Source: Heterobilharzia americana
Lineage: Eukaryota > Platyhelminthes > Trematoda > Strigeidida > Schistosomatidae
Length of the DNA: 64,000 bases
Direction of reading: 5' to 3'
Assembly: GCA_944470555.2 (NCBI GenBank)
Contig: OX104127.1
Span: 95,752,708-95,816,707 of the forward strand
In this document: in pieces, positions 24,601 through 36,303 of the stretch
Layout of the letters: each line of letters opens with the position of its first letter
Numbering within the stretch: the stretch's first letter is position 1
Notes under the pieces: generated by a model
The model's database searches: none
What the model was told of the DNA's origin: nothing
What the model saw: only the letters and a program-made list of their open reading frames with translations
Translations under genes and position numbers: made by a program

Positions 24601-25420
24601 ATATTTCTGTGCGCAGCTGAAAGTTTGTCGATTAATGAGGTTGCCACAAGGTAGTCGTAACGCGGAGCGGACCCGACTGTCTTCATATTCTTGTAGCCAG
24701 GGTACTGAATATTATTAGGAGATTGTTTGTTTTTCAATTGGGAGGAAGAGTTGGTAAGGGATGGAAAATCATTCTGTAGTCACTGCTGAGGAATTCGCAA
24801 ACAACGTGCATGGTGACAGGGATGATATCACAGCAAAGGACCAGGCGCAGTGTACTCTTTTTGCGTGTAGGTGGCTGGACGTACTGCCTTCACCCATTTA
24901 TGACGGCAAGCACTTCATCAAAGGGCTACCAGGTGGCTTCTCACTTAGCTTCAGAGAGGTTAAACAACAATAATACTATATTGGCTTCATTCCGCACCAT
25001 GGTCATGTATACGGTGCAGAGTTCTCGGCGTGTATTATCACATCAATCTTCTCACAGTACAGTTTTTTTAGAACATCAGCAATGGTTCTGTTCAACAACT
25101 TATGTCGGAGAATTACGGATAAAAAGATCGTTGAAATGTTTAGGAACATGATAACTATTTACCATCACATAGCTGATTGACAAGACCACGCCTAGCAAGA
25201 TTTTCTTCACACATTACACAAGCCAAGTAAGGTATGGTTGAATTTTTGCATGTGGTTGCGCGTACATAGACTTTAATATACTTGCTCTTTGCTTTCCCAG
25301 ACGACAGATATGTAGAGGGGTGGGGTTGCAGAGGACGCTCATCGTTAGACAACGTATTTTTGTGACAAGATATGTGAGCAAACAACATTGTTTTCAATTA
25401 GATTTCATCGAGCTCTGCTC
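24601..25420. other. Unassigned intergenic sequence
   Basis: Short open stretches occur on both strands. The part near 24601-24760 could be the 5' UTR of the minus-strand CR1-like element. Nothing else is recognised. Confidence 0.35.
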
Positions 25421-25429
25421 TATTATACA

Positions 25430-27570
25430 TAACTTTCAACATGTTTGTAAAATATCAGCCAAACAAGGCCATTTGTGAGACGATAACACCAACAAGGAAT
25501 ATGGATTTTAAAAGGGTTAATACGAGTGTTTATAATGACACGACAGTTTTTAAAGGTCTTCAGACAGACAGACAGTGTAGGCCAAAGATTAAAAAGGGGC
25601 AATAAGGATGTGCGATACTGGGGGTTGACGGCGGTGAATAAATAAGCGTTGAATGTGAATAGAGTGGTAGTGTGAAAGGAGCGACAAAATGTAGCGAGAT
25701 AAAAAGGAGAAGTACACCTTAAGATTCGTATTTTTAGCAAGTAGTCTACAAGAGTTCAGATGCCTATCCATGACTTACTTTATCAGCTCGACCAGGGGTG
25801 TACCACTTGCTCTACTAACAGCCCTCAAAATCTTGCGCAGTACAACACAGTCCTTTTCCGGAATCTGGGATGGAGTAAAGGGGACAGTGACTAAGCATAG
25901 GTAAAAACACAGGAATTAACAAAAGGCAAGAGTAGATACTGGGCTGTACTAGACAGTCTGCATTTCCTATCGTTAAAAGTCGAGAAAAGGATTTTCCCGG
26001 AAATCAGTAAGATATGGGGGGACCAAGAAAAGCCACGCCTACTAAGTTCTGTACGACATGGCCATCCATAAAACAAGATTTATGGGACTGAAGCGTTGCC
26101 AAAATGTTTTTTTTGCGTCTCAAGCTAAAATTTACAGTCTGATATTAGAGGGGTTGAGTGTGAGGTCATTTGGGGGGGACCACTTGCCGGTATCCCCTAA
26201 GAATTTTTTAACTGAGAATAATCAAAAGACGAGATGATCGGCGTGGATACTGTCTGGTCATTAGCACACTTTATCGAGTTAGCTTAAGTTGAGGTTAGTA
26301 AGCAACGCGGAAAGAGGGAGAAGGAGAAGAGAAGGGATGGCGCCTCGAGGCATGCTGGCTTCCCCAAACGGCCAAGTGGAACGTTCCCCTTTATACACGG
26401 TGTATTTTGTTTTCTCGGGAGAGTGTGAATTATGCGAGTTTGCTATCCAGGACTGAGTGCAAGTACTAGCAAGCATGTTTAATAGGAGGGTTCCAGGGAT
26501 AGAGTCAAGGGCAGAAGTGCAATCTACGAAGGCAGTGTTACATGAGATCCACTGAGTGGCACATAATAAAGATACGAATTTTTGGAGTTCCCAAAACCCT
26601 AAAGCGAGACCGACCAAATCCAAAACAATAGGATGCCAAAAAACTAACGTATATTCGAACAATAATTGAACTCTGCGAAAATTGTTCTTTACAACAGAAT
26701 ATATGTACAAGACTTAATTACAAACCTTCAGTTTTGACGGCTACTGCAGTTTCTATCCAAAACGGAATACAGTCGTAACAGTAATCGAAACAAGTGGTTA
26801 AATATGGTTGTACAAGCAGATTGAATGAAGTTAGACAAAAAGGGTGGTCAAATTAAAACACACTCAACAGGCAGACCCAACTTACTTACCACCTGTTTCC
26901 AGACTGGCAGTAATATTGTGGTGTAAAACAACTACAGCATCTAAGGTACCCATTCCGGGTCTGTAGGCAAACTGATTTGGGCATCTGGGGTCCTGAAAGA
27001 GAGGTTCAGGCGCACGGAGCAACAGTTTTTCCATTATTATTAGGAATGGTGAGGTAATTGCTATCGATCAGAATTTCACCATGGCTCCGGCAAATGTGGA
27101 CTTGGGTGCGGGAACTATTTTAATTTTTTTCTGGGCGGCTGATGCGTCGTTTCTAGCAAAAACTCACTGAAATGTTTGTGAGTGGATAGCAGAGAATATC
27201 AGCACATTTGGTGGAAGGTGTACCTGGCATGCCATCTGGTCTGGGACACTCTGAAGGTCTTGAGTGTTTCGGGAAGTTGAGCATTTCTGTCCTGCTGAGT
27301 TTCAGAAAGTTGGATTCTGTCATACGTGTGAAACCAGATAAGATAACTCTCGTGTGTTTGCGTGTAAATATTTTGTTCTCATATTTACAGTTTGACATGA
27401 GAGAAGCCAGTTTATAGGCACCATCAAACTGACAGTGGTAAAGAAATCTCCACTGGTTGAGCCGTCCTGAATGGTACAGAAGGCAACGCGTCACGGTTTG
27501 TGATGATATCAAAGGTGACTGCAGGTTATAAAAAGAACGGAAAAATATCGCTTCACAATACATTCAGATT
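25430..27570 (-). pseudogene. Non-LTR reverse transcriptase remnant of a second jockey-superfamily lineage
   Basis: Minus-strand pieces in order: RPDGMPG near 27240 (finger), a PRCPNQFAYRPG segment near 26960-26985, NTAFVDCTSALDSIPGTLLL (motif A region), YTVYKGERS with PRGAIPSLLLL (motif B), and a C-terminal LRKILRAVSRASGTPLVELIK ending near 25790. The YKGERS-PGA wording differs from the other CR1-like copies here, so it is a separate lineage. Many stops and frameshifts. Sequence 25430-25770 would be its 3' UTR. Confidence 0.65.
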
Positions 27571-28199
27571 GTTTAGGAATTTTGGTTGTCTCCACTCACC
27601 ATTCTTTTTTCACAACAAAGTGATAGCAAAATCGAACAATATCCGACGTTTGCGTTACATGCGACCTGGATAGTTAACCTTGCAATATAGTTCCGTGTTT
27701 CGTCAGATAAACGTTCATTTTAACATCAGTTCACATGTTTATAGTATCGCTGGCCAGCGAAAACTCAATTTATTGATTTCAGGTAACGGTAAGTGCTAGC
27801 ATGACCACATAATCCACGTGAGTATATAAGTCCCCGCGTTTCCCACTCGTGGTGTGATCTTACTCGGCGATACAGATGTAATCCATCAGAATTAGTTGTT
27901 GCTGTACGAAGAACTAAACATTTAAAGGACTATTATCCGATGGCGATTGAGTCTTGCACATACAATTGGCATTGAGGCATACGCCATTATCAAGGAGGTT
28001 TGTTGGCTGTTAATTGTCTTCCATCAGACGGAGTCAAATGAGGTGCAGTACTAGAGAAGCTTGTTTGAAAACATGTCTCACTTTGAGTCACTAGGTGAGT
28101 TTATTTCTTGGACATCGTTGTTTGTCCAGATTTTTGTGCCGTTTTGACTTCCAGAGGCCTTGTATCATTTATTGTAGTCAGGTTTCCGTACATGGTTGG
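27571..28199. other. Unassigned intergenic sequence
   Basis: No convincing coding or repeat signal beyond being AT-rich. Confidence 0.3.
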
Positions 28200-30840
28200 C
28201 TGTTGGTGACTGGATGACTTTGCTGTGGAACGTTTCAGAAAGTTGAGGACGAATAGGGAAGGACCCGTCGAAGGATTCTTTCAATAATTTCTAGCAACGA
28301 GTACAAAGCACTATATTCAGTAGGTTGACAATTTTGGCCAAAATTGTGCTCAAGGTTTTCTCCTTAAACTCAAACTGAAAAGAGAAGAAGAAAAAGAGAG
28401 CATGGTCAGAAACTGGAGGGTGATGTACCATACAAGACGAAATTGGGAACAGAAAAGTTCCTATCTGTTCTCCTAGGCACCCCAGCTACATGTACACTTT
28501 TATTTATGAATATAAAAATGACCCTTATGATTTTCCTACGTAGAGTTCGTACACGTTTTTAGATGTACCTTATTTCTTTTTGGACGCACAGGGAAAACTA
28601 ACCCTACATCAAGGTGATATATACTTTACCAAGGTGTACTTTACCGATTACGCAGCCTAAGCTACTGGAACAGCAGTCCTGTGCAACAATGTTTGGGTCC
28701 GTTAGGTGAAAGTTACTTGGGGCTGGTGATAGTCTTACTTTACACGTTTAGAGGTCCCAGCATGTTTTTATTGGCCCAGAAAGTATATATAGTGACCAAG
28801 TGAGTGATAGACTCATCATCTGTGGGGAGATTATTAAGTGAGGAACGGAGGGCAGATAATGAACCCGCGGTACGTATCTCCTCAGGAAGTCTATTCCAGA
28901 TGTGAGAGAACTTGTTGCGGAAGAAATTACCTCGCATACTGGTCTTATAACACCCAGTTTTAGCCAATAGTTTGCGAGTACTTACATAGTGAGCAGCTGT
29001 TACAACCATTTTAATTCTGGACCACATGAGTGCATTTGCTCACGGAGTAATTTAAGGTAAACTATAAGATTCATTCTAAGTCGCCCCTTCCAGAGAGGTT
29101 CTAGTCCTAGCGTGTCACATCTGGAGATGTAGTCGAGATTGCAGCCAGCTCCCAGTGTTCTCAATGTGAAGTGGCGTCGTACCCCTTCGATTTTTTAGTT
29201 TGCCGTCTATTCGAAAGCTGCTTATGACAAATGAGCGGTATTCTAGAATTGGATGAGTGAATACTTTGTACAGTAGGACCCTTCTTTCAGTACCATAAAA
29301 GTTATGGATGATGCATCCTAGGGGTCCACTTGACTAAGTCTCACCGTGCGCTGCCTGCTCCTAGAAATTTAAGTCACTGGAACGTCTAAACCCTAGGTCT
29401 GAGTCAGAACTAAGTTTCGTTAACTTGTTCAAATACTTCAGGCGTAAAGTCGAGGTTACTGTTGTCAATGCAGATCCATCCGCATTTGTTGATGTTGGAC
29501 TTTGGAAAGGTATCAGCACACCGAGAAGAAAGCCTTCCTAATTCATATCGAATGGCAGCCACAGTGTCAGCCGGCTCATGTCTATAACAAAAGTAAACGA
29601 CTTTTAGGTCGTCGGTATAAGAAAAAGCCTCACCTTTGGCAAAGTAGTCGCAAAACACTGTTAATGTGGACAATAAACGAAAGAGGCTTGGGGAGGCTCC
29701 CTTGCAGAACTCCACTTGTGATGTATCTTGGAGTAGACAGAGCTGAATTGATTTTTGTTATTTGGGTGAGATCACTGAGAAATGATTTTAGCCAGTCTAG
29801 AAAGGGGTTGATAATGCCTAATGCGTTTAACTTTTCGAATGGCATACTATGCGAAACCACGTCAAATGCCCACGATATACCGAAGTACAGTACAAGGACT
29901 ATTTCGCTCGCTTCGCGACTACTAGTAATGAGGTTTGAGAAGTCGAAGTGACACACAATGCATGATTTGTTCTTAATAAAGGTGTGCTGAGACTTTGCCA
30001 TAAAATCTTTCGCATGTAGGTATTCAGACATTCTGTCTTCTACAAGTTTCCCCATAGTTCTCAGTGGGACCCGGGTTATATTGATGGGTGTGTAGTTGGT
30101 GACACCAGCCTTATCCCCTGATTTGTAGTGTGGAATTACAAGGCTAATTTTCCACTCGGTAAGATACGCCCCATTTCCCACCGAAAGAGTAAACGGGTTA
30201 AGCAGAATCAAGGGAAGGTCCTGTGCACTATTCCTTGGGGCTATTAAGTCGAGGCCGTCTACTCCCATTCCTTTTGTAAGTCGTGGGTTTTTGATGGCTT
30301 CAGCTATGTTTTTGCAAGTAAATTATACAGTCGCAAGATGACTGCTGGAGGGTGGCATGCTACTGGTGGGAGCATGCGCCTCACAACTGAACTTCCGAAG
30401 TCAGTCACTAAATAATTCACAAATCGTGACTGGGTTGCCTCGCTATGCAGCAATTTTTTCATATATCTTTTTGTTTGAAGGCGTTTCTTCAGAAGTGGTG
30501 TTAGAGTATCTACCTTGGAGCCAGTTCTAAGGGCTTGTAACTAATCATTTCGGACTTTTATGCACGCAAGCCTTTGACTGATTCCAGGGTATCATGGATC
30601 GCTTGCAGTGGGGAAAACTCCTCAGTGAAGTGGTACAGATTTGACAGTCGCCTGAGCTTTCTGAGGTATATGGGTGGGATGTATTCTGAGTAGCTATATA
30701 GCTTCACTGTTTTCACAGGAGTAGCAGTATCCAGATGCTCGTTCAATATACACACGTTGCAGCAGGTTTCCTTTCTGGGTTTTCTGTCTCCAGCAAGGTC
30801 GTTAAAAGTCTCCACTTACTAGAAAGGCTCTTACATGACC
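28200..30840 (-). mobile_element. CR1-like retroelement, 5'-truncated, inactive
   Basis: Minus-strand order: linker (30815-30558, with YIPPIYLRKLRRL), reverse transcriptase fingers and palm (30268-29630), motif C region (29715-29410), thumb, C-terminal domain (29027-28740, with FFRNKFSHIWNRLPEEIRTA) and a purine-rich 3' UTR to about 28200. In the palm, motif A is altered (YFGISWAFDVVSH), motif B reads GVLQGSLPKPLSF, and motif C reads SYTDDLKVVYF. It is the best reference copy for the fragments at 13.9-15.06 and 18.5-19.5 kb. Confidence 0.8.
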
Positions 30841-31344
30841 TAATCTTCTGGTTGTACATTAAGTTTAAGAGTTTTATTTCGGGCTGAATCGGTAGTCTAG
30901 TCGCTTAAATCCAGCATTTTCCTTCAACTTGTACAGGTTTACCTCTTCTCTTTACAGTCTTTTTAAATGTGGAGAAAACCCATTAATCATTACAGACGTT
31001 ATTTTAAATGGGCAGCAACCAAAAAATCTCGTATCAAGAAAGCCTTTTATACCTCAGAATATTCGTCGAAAACTTTCGACAAATTACTTCAAGTATCATG
31101 ACCTTGGAGCACTCGGATTTCTTCTCAGTGTCTCTAGTCCTATTCGTAACTATCGGCAGAAGATAGCTAAAAATGATGAAACCACTGCACCAGCTAGCTC
31201 CTCTAGAGTATATCCTGTCGTGGAACTTCGAAAGAAGCGATCCAGTCAGCCAAAGCAAAATATTTCTTTCCTCACTCACTATGGTACCGATTATGGTAGG
31301 CCTGAAGAATTGCAGCGACACACACTTCCCCAAAATCGATAGCC

Positions 31345-31645
31345 TAGGGTTTGACAACATTCAACATTGATGCTGACCTTGATAGTTTAACTGGACTCGC
31401 TAAGCTGAAGGCACCTCGCCATTTGACACACTGTCGTATTACGTTGCACTTCTCGTATTCGACTCTCTAGCCAGTTAGTTGGAACGCATCGGTACTTTGA
31501 CACAACCACCCAAATATACTATTCCATCCGACTACGCTATCGTGTTCTTCCTTGGTCTCGTATTCGTGGTTACATGACAAGTTAGAAAAATTAGTGATTG
31601 GTCTTTGCATCTGTGAAGTGCAAACCGGGATTAATCCCAAAAAGC
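31345..31645 (+). repeat. Dispersed repeat A, plus-strand copy 1
   Basis: It matches 33365-33690 in the same orientation and 15880-16215 in the opposite one. Landmarks: TTCAACATTGATG, GTTACGTTGCAC, CCAGTTAGTTGG, CCGACTACGCTA, TTCTTCCTTGG. It lies between two CR1-like coding pieces (30.93-31.34 and 31.64-32.03 kb), so it may have interrupted them. Confidence 0.65.
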
Positions 31646-32035
31646 AAGTTTGTCATTCAGTAACACGTCCACTGTTAGCTACTTACCGTCAGCAATCTCC
31701 ACCGCTAATGTAAACTTAGCTAAACTTGACGATCAGTTCTCCTCTCCAGTACTGGAACCCATTGGCACCACTGATTTTATATGTGCTAACATTAACCGAA
31801 CATTAAAACACTTAAGTTCTCCAGCAGTATGGGTATTGACGGCATAGCTTCACACTTCTTCAAAAGCAGGGGCCCTGAAATTTTGTTGTTATGACTTAAA
31901 GTATACTCCATGAACATGGAGACTTCTACACACACTGATATGTTGAAGATTTCCTGCATAATACCCAGACATAAATCTGCTTCGAAAACTGAGGTTAATA
32001 ACCGCAAACGTATAAATCGAACACGCCAGTTGAGT
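31640..32035 (+). pseudogene. CR1/jockey-like reverse transcriptase finger fragment, plus strand
   Basis: Frames on the plus strand read KLDDQFSSPVLEPIGTTDF, then MGIDGIASHFFKSRGPEILL and METSTHTDMLKISCIIPRHK. G-DGI-FFK-GPE and IIP-HKS are the conserved approach to motif 1 of CR1-like reverse transcriptases. At least two frameshifts. The frame at 30929-31342 may be upstream linker of the same copy. Confidence 0.6.
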
Positions 32036-32108
32036 AAATAAATAAATGTTTAATTCCCACATTAGCGATTTACCACGAGAGAGGACAGTTTATAGGCATC
32101 ATCATAAT

Positions 32109-32642
32109 GACACTGTTCACCGCTTACTGAAGAAAGGACACTAAGAAATGTATGTGCGTCTTTAGCCTAAATCGTCCAACAGGCAGCTTCAGTCCCACAA
32201 AAGTACGCCAATTTCTATTAGTTATGTGTCATTCATAAGGACATAGGGAAGTAAATTCTCAAAACGAAGGATCCCATTGGCTTTGAAACTACCATAACTG
32301 TAAAGACACTTGAATGTCGTTGTGAGCCTCACTCTTGGTTTGGGCATTTGATCTTCTATTCACGACAAACGCCCATTACCCTGACTGGCAGCTGAAGTTT
32401 AGTCCTCATCAACCTTAATTCCAGTTATCATGGTTCAACCCTGTATTATCTTCATTATAGTAGCGAGGGTTATAATAACAAGGTTGTATACTTTGTGCAA
32501 ACGTCAATCAGAATACAAAGACTGTAAAACCTGGGGATGGCCGGTTTCATATTAGATCAGGTTATTCGGAAAATCACACGATGATGCAGTATTAATCATC
32601 GTGTAACGTTCACGAAATAGTTTGCTGCTCATAATCATTTTG
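32109..32642 (+). repeat. Left arm of a 534-bp inverted repeat
   Basis: Everywhere I compared, this segment is the exact reverse complement of 33932-34465. Beyond the inner end, weaker similarity continues (CATTTTGCCATG here against CATTTTACCGTG on the other arm). It contains a perfect hairpin near 32575-32605 with 10-bp stems. Confidence 0.85.
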
Positions 32643-33931
32643 CCATGTTGGGGCAAATTTAGAACATAGACCCATACAGTCACTACATGCTACTTGACAT
32701 AGGTTCATACCAGGATTTAAATCTAGCCTTAAATGCTCTGAGTAAGCAGGGAAAACCTATTGATTATTCGCATTTTTCAGCTTTATTTGTGCTCGGCATT
32801 TGATGTTCTATTCACTTTTACGTTCTATATGACTCGTTAACTGAAGTCTCGGGGCCTAATAGCAGTTGCTGATTAAAGCTCATGTCGGGTGACAATTCCT
32901 GTGTTCCGTGTAGCAAAGGAGTTATCATCTAATATTTGTGACCAGCAACATGCAAATTATTGCATCCTGGCAGACTATGCGTGGTATGGCAATGTATTTT
33001 TTAAAATTTTTTCAGCCTCACCAGCATCAATAACATCCAGACAAAAGCGGTGTGTTCGTACAATTTATTGATCGAGATGTACCATCACTGTGATTATTAT
33101 ACCGTAGGTCATGCATATTGTGTAGTTTATGAGCCTTAGTCTAGTGCCTGGAGATTTTGAGCCTCCATACGAATATGCCTGTCAGTGCTCGCAATTACAA
33201 TAAAAATTATGGGATGTGTCAACGACAGGAAAGACTACAGTTATTGAACTTCCAAGAAATAATTATTGGTTGCTGATGGGCGACATCCACTTGTCTTGGA
33301 ATTAAGCACGACTTCTGTGTGAGTCTTATGGCCAAATGGCAGTGTAGAATCACACGCTTCTTCAGAATAAACTGCCCAGGGTTCGGCGAGATTCAACATT
33401 GATTTTGACTTTCATAGCTTAACTGGAGTCGCTAAGATGATGGGACCCGGTCGGGCATTCTCATCATTTGGCACGGTGTGGTGTTACGTTGCACTGCTCG
33501 CATTCGGCCCCCTAACCAGTTAGTTGGAATGCATTGGTATCTTTGCACTACCTCACAAATATACTATTCAACCCGACTACGCTATTACTTTCTTCCTTGG
33601 CCTCGAATTCGTGGGTATATAACAAGTTCGAATAGTTAGTGATTGACCCCTGCGTTTATCAAGTTTGCACCAGGACAATTCGTAAAGCACTCATACACAC
33701 CCACATAGCTCTGTAAAGTTCATGAGTGCCACCAATAGAATATCTGAGTGAGACACCAACTATTTCCATTTCACGTAAAGAACGTACTTGGCGTTGTTAC
33801 ACGTGAAAATAAGTGCTCAAAGGAACGAACGTTGGCTGGAACCATCCAGTGCATTATCCAGTAAACAATGATATATCAATGTTTGCTATGTAAAATAAGC
33901 GACCAAAGTGCCTGAATTTACCCCTGCACGG
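32643..33931. other. Spacer of the 534-bp inverted repeat
   Basis: 1289 bp. The left end (to about 32870) partly re-echoes the arm, for example a GGCATTTGAT-TTCTATTCAC block near 32795 that also occurs inside the arm near 32342. The right part carries repeat A. No gene seen. Confidence 0.5.
33365..33690 (+). repeat. Dispersed repeat A, plus-strand copy 2
   Basis: Parallel to 31345-31645 and inverted relative to 15880-16215. The three copies differ by many substitutions, so they are not recent duplicates. Confidence 0.65.
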
Positions 33932-34465
33932 TAAAATGATAATGAGCAGCAAACTATTTCGTGAACGTTACACGATGATTAATACTGCATCATCGTGTGA
34001 TTTTCCGAATAACCTGATCTAATATGAAACCGGCCATCCCCAGGTTTTACAGTCTTTGTATTCTGATTGACGTTTGCACAAAGTATACAACCTTGTTATT
34101 ATAACCCTCGCTACTATAATGAAGATAATACAGGGTTGAACCATGATAACTGGAATTAAGGTTGATGAGGACTAAACTTCAGCTGCCAGTCAGGGTAATG
34201 GGCGTTTGTCGTGAATAGAAGATCAAATGCCCAAACCAAGAGTGAGGCTCACAACGACATTCAAGTGTCTTTACAGTTATGGTAGTTTCAAAGCCAATGG
34301 GATCCTTCGTTTTGAGAATTTACTTCCCTATGTCCTTATGAATGACACATAACTAATAGAAATTGGCGTACTTTTGTGGGACTGAAGCTGCCTGTTGGAC
34401 GATTTAGGCTAAAGACGCACATACATTTCTTAGTGTCCTTTCTTCAGTAAGCGGTGAACAGTGTC
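33932..34465 (-). repeat. Right arm of the 534-bp inverted repeat
   Basis: Reverse complement of 32109-32642. Similarity to the other arm stops at the CAGTGTC end near 34465. Confidence 0.85.
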
Positions 34466-34859
34466 CGTATACATGTTCAGAGTTTTTAACATGGTTCACA
34501 GACTAACTCGTCTCAACCTGAGAATATGGCGTGAGAACGTAGGGTGTTAGGTGTGCTAAATCTGTAAAATGGTCGGCTATCTGTGATTCACCAATCGGTC
34601 AGAAACGGATCAGGTTTGGGAAGCCACTTGGATGAATAAGGTTTACTCCGCCAGCTGGGTTATACCTTACAATCCGACCAATTGATGCTAATGAATTTCA
34701 GCGACTGTCTAAGAGCAAATAACCTACGGGGCCTTTCATATCCATTGATTGTCAACAGTTCAGACTTGCATATACTAGGCAAGATAACACAGTGAGTCAT
34801 CGATCGAAAATTTTAGGCCAGCACGAAATAAACGTAGTCGGGGAATTTCATTTATATAA

Positions 34860-35690
34860 CGAGAAGAACCAGAAGTAGTGAAGCTATTCTGAGGCTTGTT
34901 AATAGACGATTTGAATGGCTTGAATAGTGCTGAAACCTCCTACAACTTTATAAACCATTAGTCCTCTGGAAGCAGTAGCTTGAATTTGGTGAATGTTCCT
35001 AAATGCATTTGGTTACGTAGAAAACTGACCATAAGGGAGGAAGATCCGTAAGGAACGGGACTGTTTATTTCTATGTTTAGCTGACCTGTTCATTGAAACA
35101 GAGGACCTTGTGACAGTAGTTTGCGCTAACATTTCCATTGACGTAATAACGTCTGACTTTCGTAACGCCTTTCATGGGGTGTTTCACTCAGGAATGTATG
35201 AAACCCGAGTGTTCTAAATCCTACAGGTTAATGGATCGCATCAGTGACTTTCTTGTAGATAATAGACAGCTTAGGGGTGAAAAATGTCCTTTGAATGACC
35301 TGAATTTTTGAAAAGTCACACTTAGTGATAGCGTCAACTTAGCTCTAAAAGGTATTTGACCACTTTTATAGGATGCGCTAGTTAGTGGTCACCAGAGACT
35401 AGCACTAGCGTGAAGGCCTTTATGGACACAAGTCATAACAATCTACGGGAGCAATCGTTCACAACTAATCCATGTGCAAAGTTTTTGAGTACCACGATCT
35501 AGAAGTGATTGGGATTGATGATCGCAAGATTGTGGGAAGTTGCGAGACAGCATCAAGTGCAGTTTGTGAAGCTGTATTATCTTTTGGTATAGCCTCTAAA
35601 AGTACCAATGAGGATATGTCACGGAAGCCAAACATGCCAGATATCTGACCTCACTTAAAATATGGAGTCCAGATGTCTAGCTTACGTTTC
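34860..35690 (+). pseudogene. Decayed CR1/jockey-like reverse transcriptase fragment
   Basis: Plus-strand frames read DVITSDFRNAF (motif A region near 35140), RLMDRISDFLVDNRQLRG near 35225, and possible thumb sequence to 35690. Motif C is not legible. It is identified only by this order of short motifs. Confidence 0.45.
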
Positions 35691-36245
35691 ATATGTGGAG
35701 GAAGTATGTCGGGACAAACTCCAAGGGTCAGAAGCATAGGGATGCAGACGCCCTCTGGACTTTTTCATGTTAAATCAGTCAGTTTCATTCCTTACACTGA
35801 TGGCCGAGAAGTCTCAGATCTCGATTCTGTATCTTTAGTAATAACCTAGATGGGGGTCCATTCTATTCACTCGCATCTTCTGGAGTCAAGTAGTTTATGG
35901 AACACCAACGCGAAGTTAACAGATTGTTGTATCATTTTTATCTGGAGGTTTGTTTCTGGAATCATTTTCGGAGGAACTTATTTAATAAATTTGTACTGAA
36001 TCTCTCATGTAAAGACAGGATATGTATTTTGTTGCAAATCCATAGGGAAATCGGATGTGTGTTCTTCGATTATCTTTATCTGAATCATTTGAACCATATA
36101 TATTAAAACTGAAACTGGAAGGTATTGGACATTGCAAGGTTAAAATTTATGGGGTTAACAATTGATATCAAAACCTAACCTTCGCATATGGCGGTTGTCC
36201 AAACGTTTCTGAAATATTAGTAGGCATATCCTGTAGTCAGCATTC
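35691..36245 (+). promoter_or_regulatory. Upstream/5' UTR region of the adhesion gene
   Basis: This is non-coding sequence directly before the predicted start codon. No TATA box or trans-splice acceptor could be singled out. An in-frame TAG at 36234-36236 closes the reading frame upstream of the ATG. Confidence 0.35.
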
Positions 36246-36303
36246 ATGAGAAGAATGCCTCTGTTGTTTTGCTTGTTATTGCTTGCCCTTGAAGTGTCAC
36301 ATG
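36246..36303 (+). CDS. Adhesion gene exon 1: signal peptide
   Basis: MRRMPLLFCLLLLALEVSHG is a textbook signal peptide: two Arg, a Leu-rich core, and a polar end. The start is fixed by an in-frame TAG four codons upstream. The donor is a strong GTAAGT at 36304. The next intron is only 37 bp. The exon ends in phase 1. Confidence 0.88.

Noticed and set aside
31173..31370. Open frames on both strands in 31.0-31.4 kb as a possible host exon
   Set aside because: The plus frame reads like a retroelement linker next to a CR1-like finger fragment; no splice partners.
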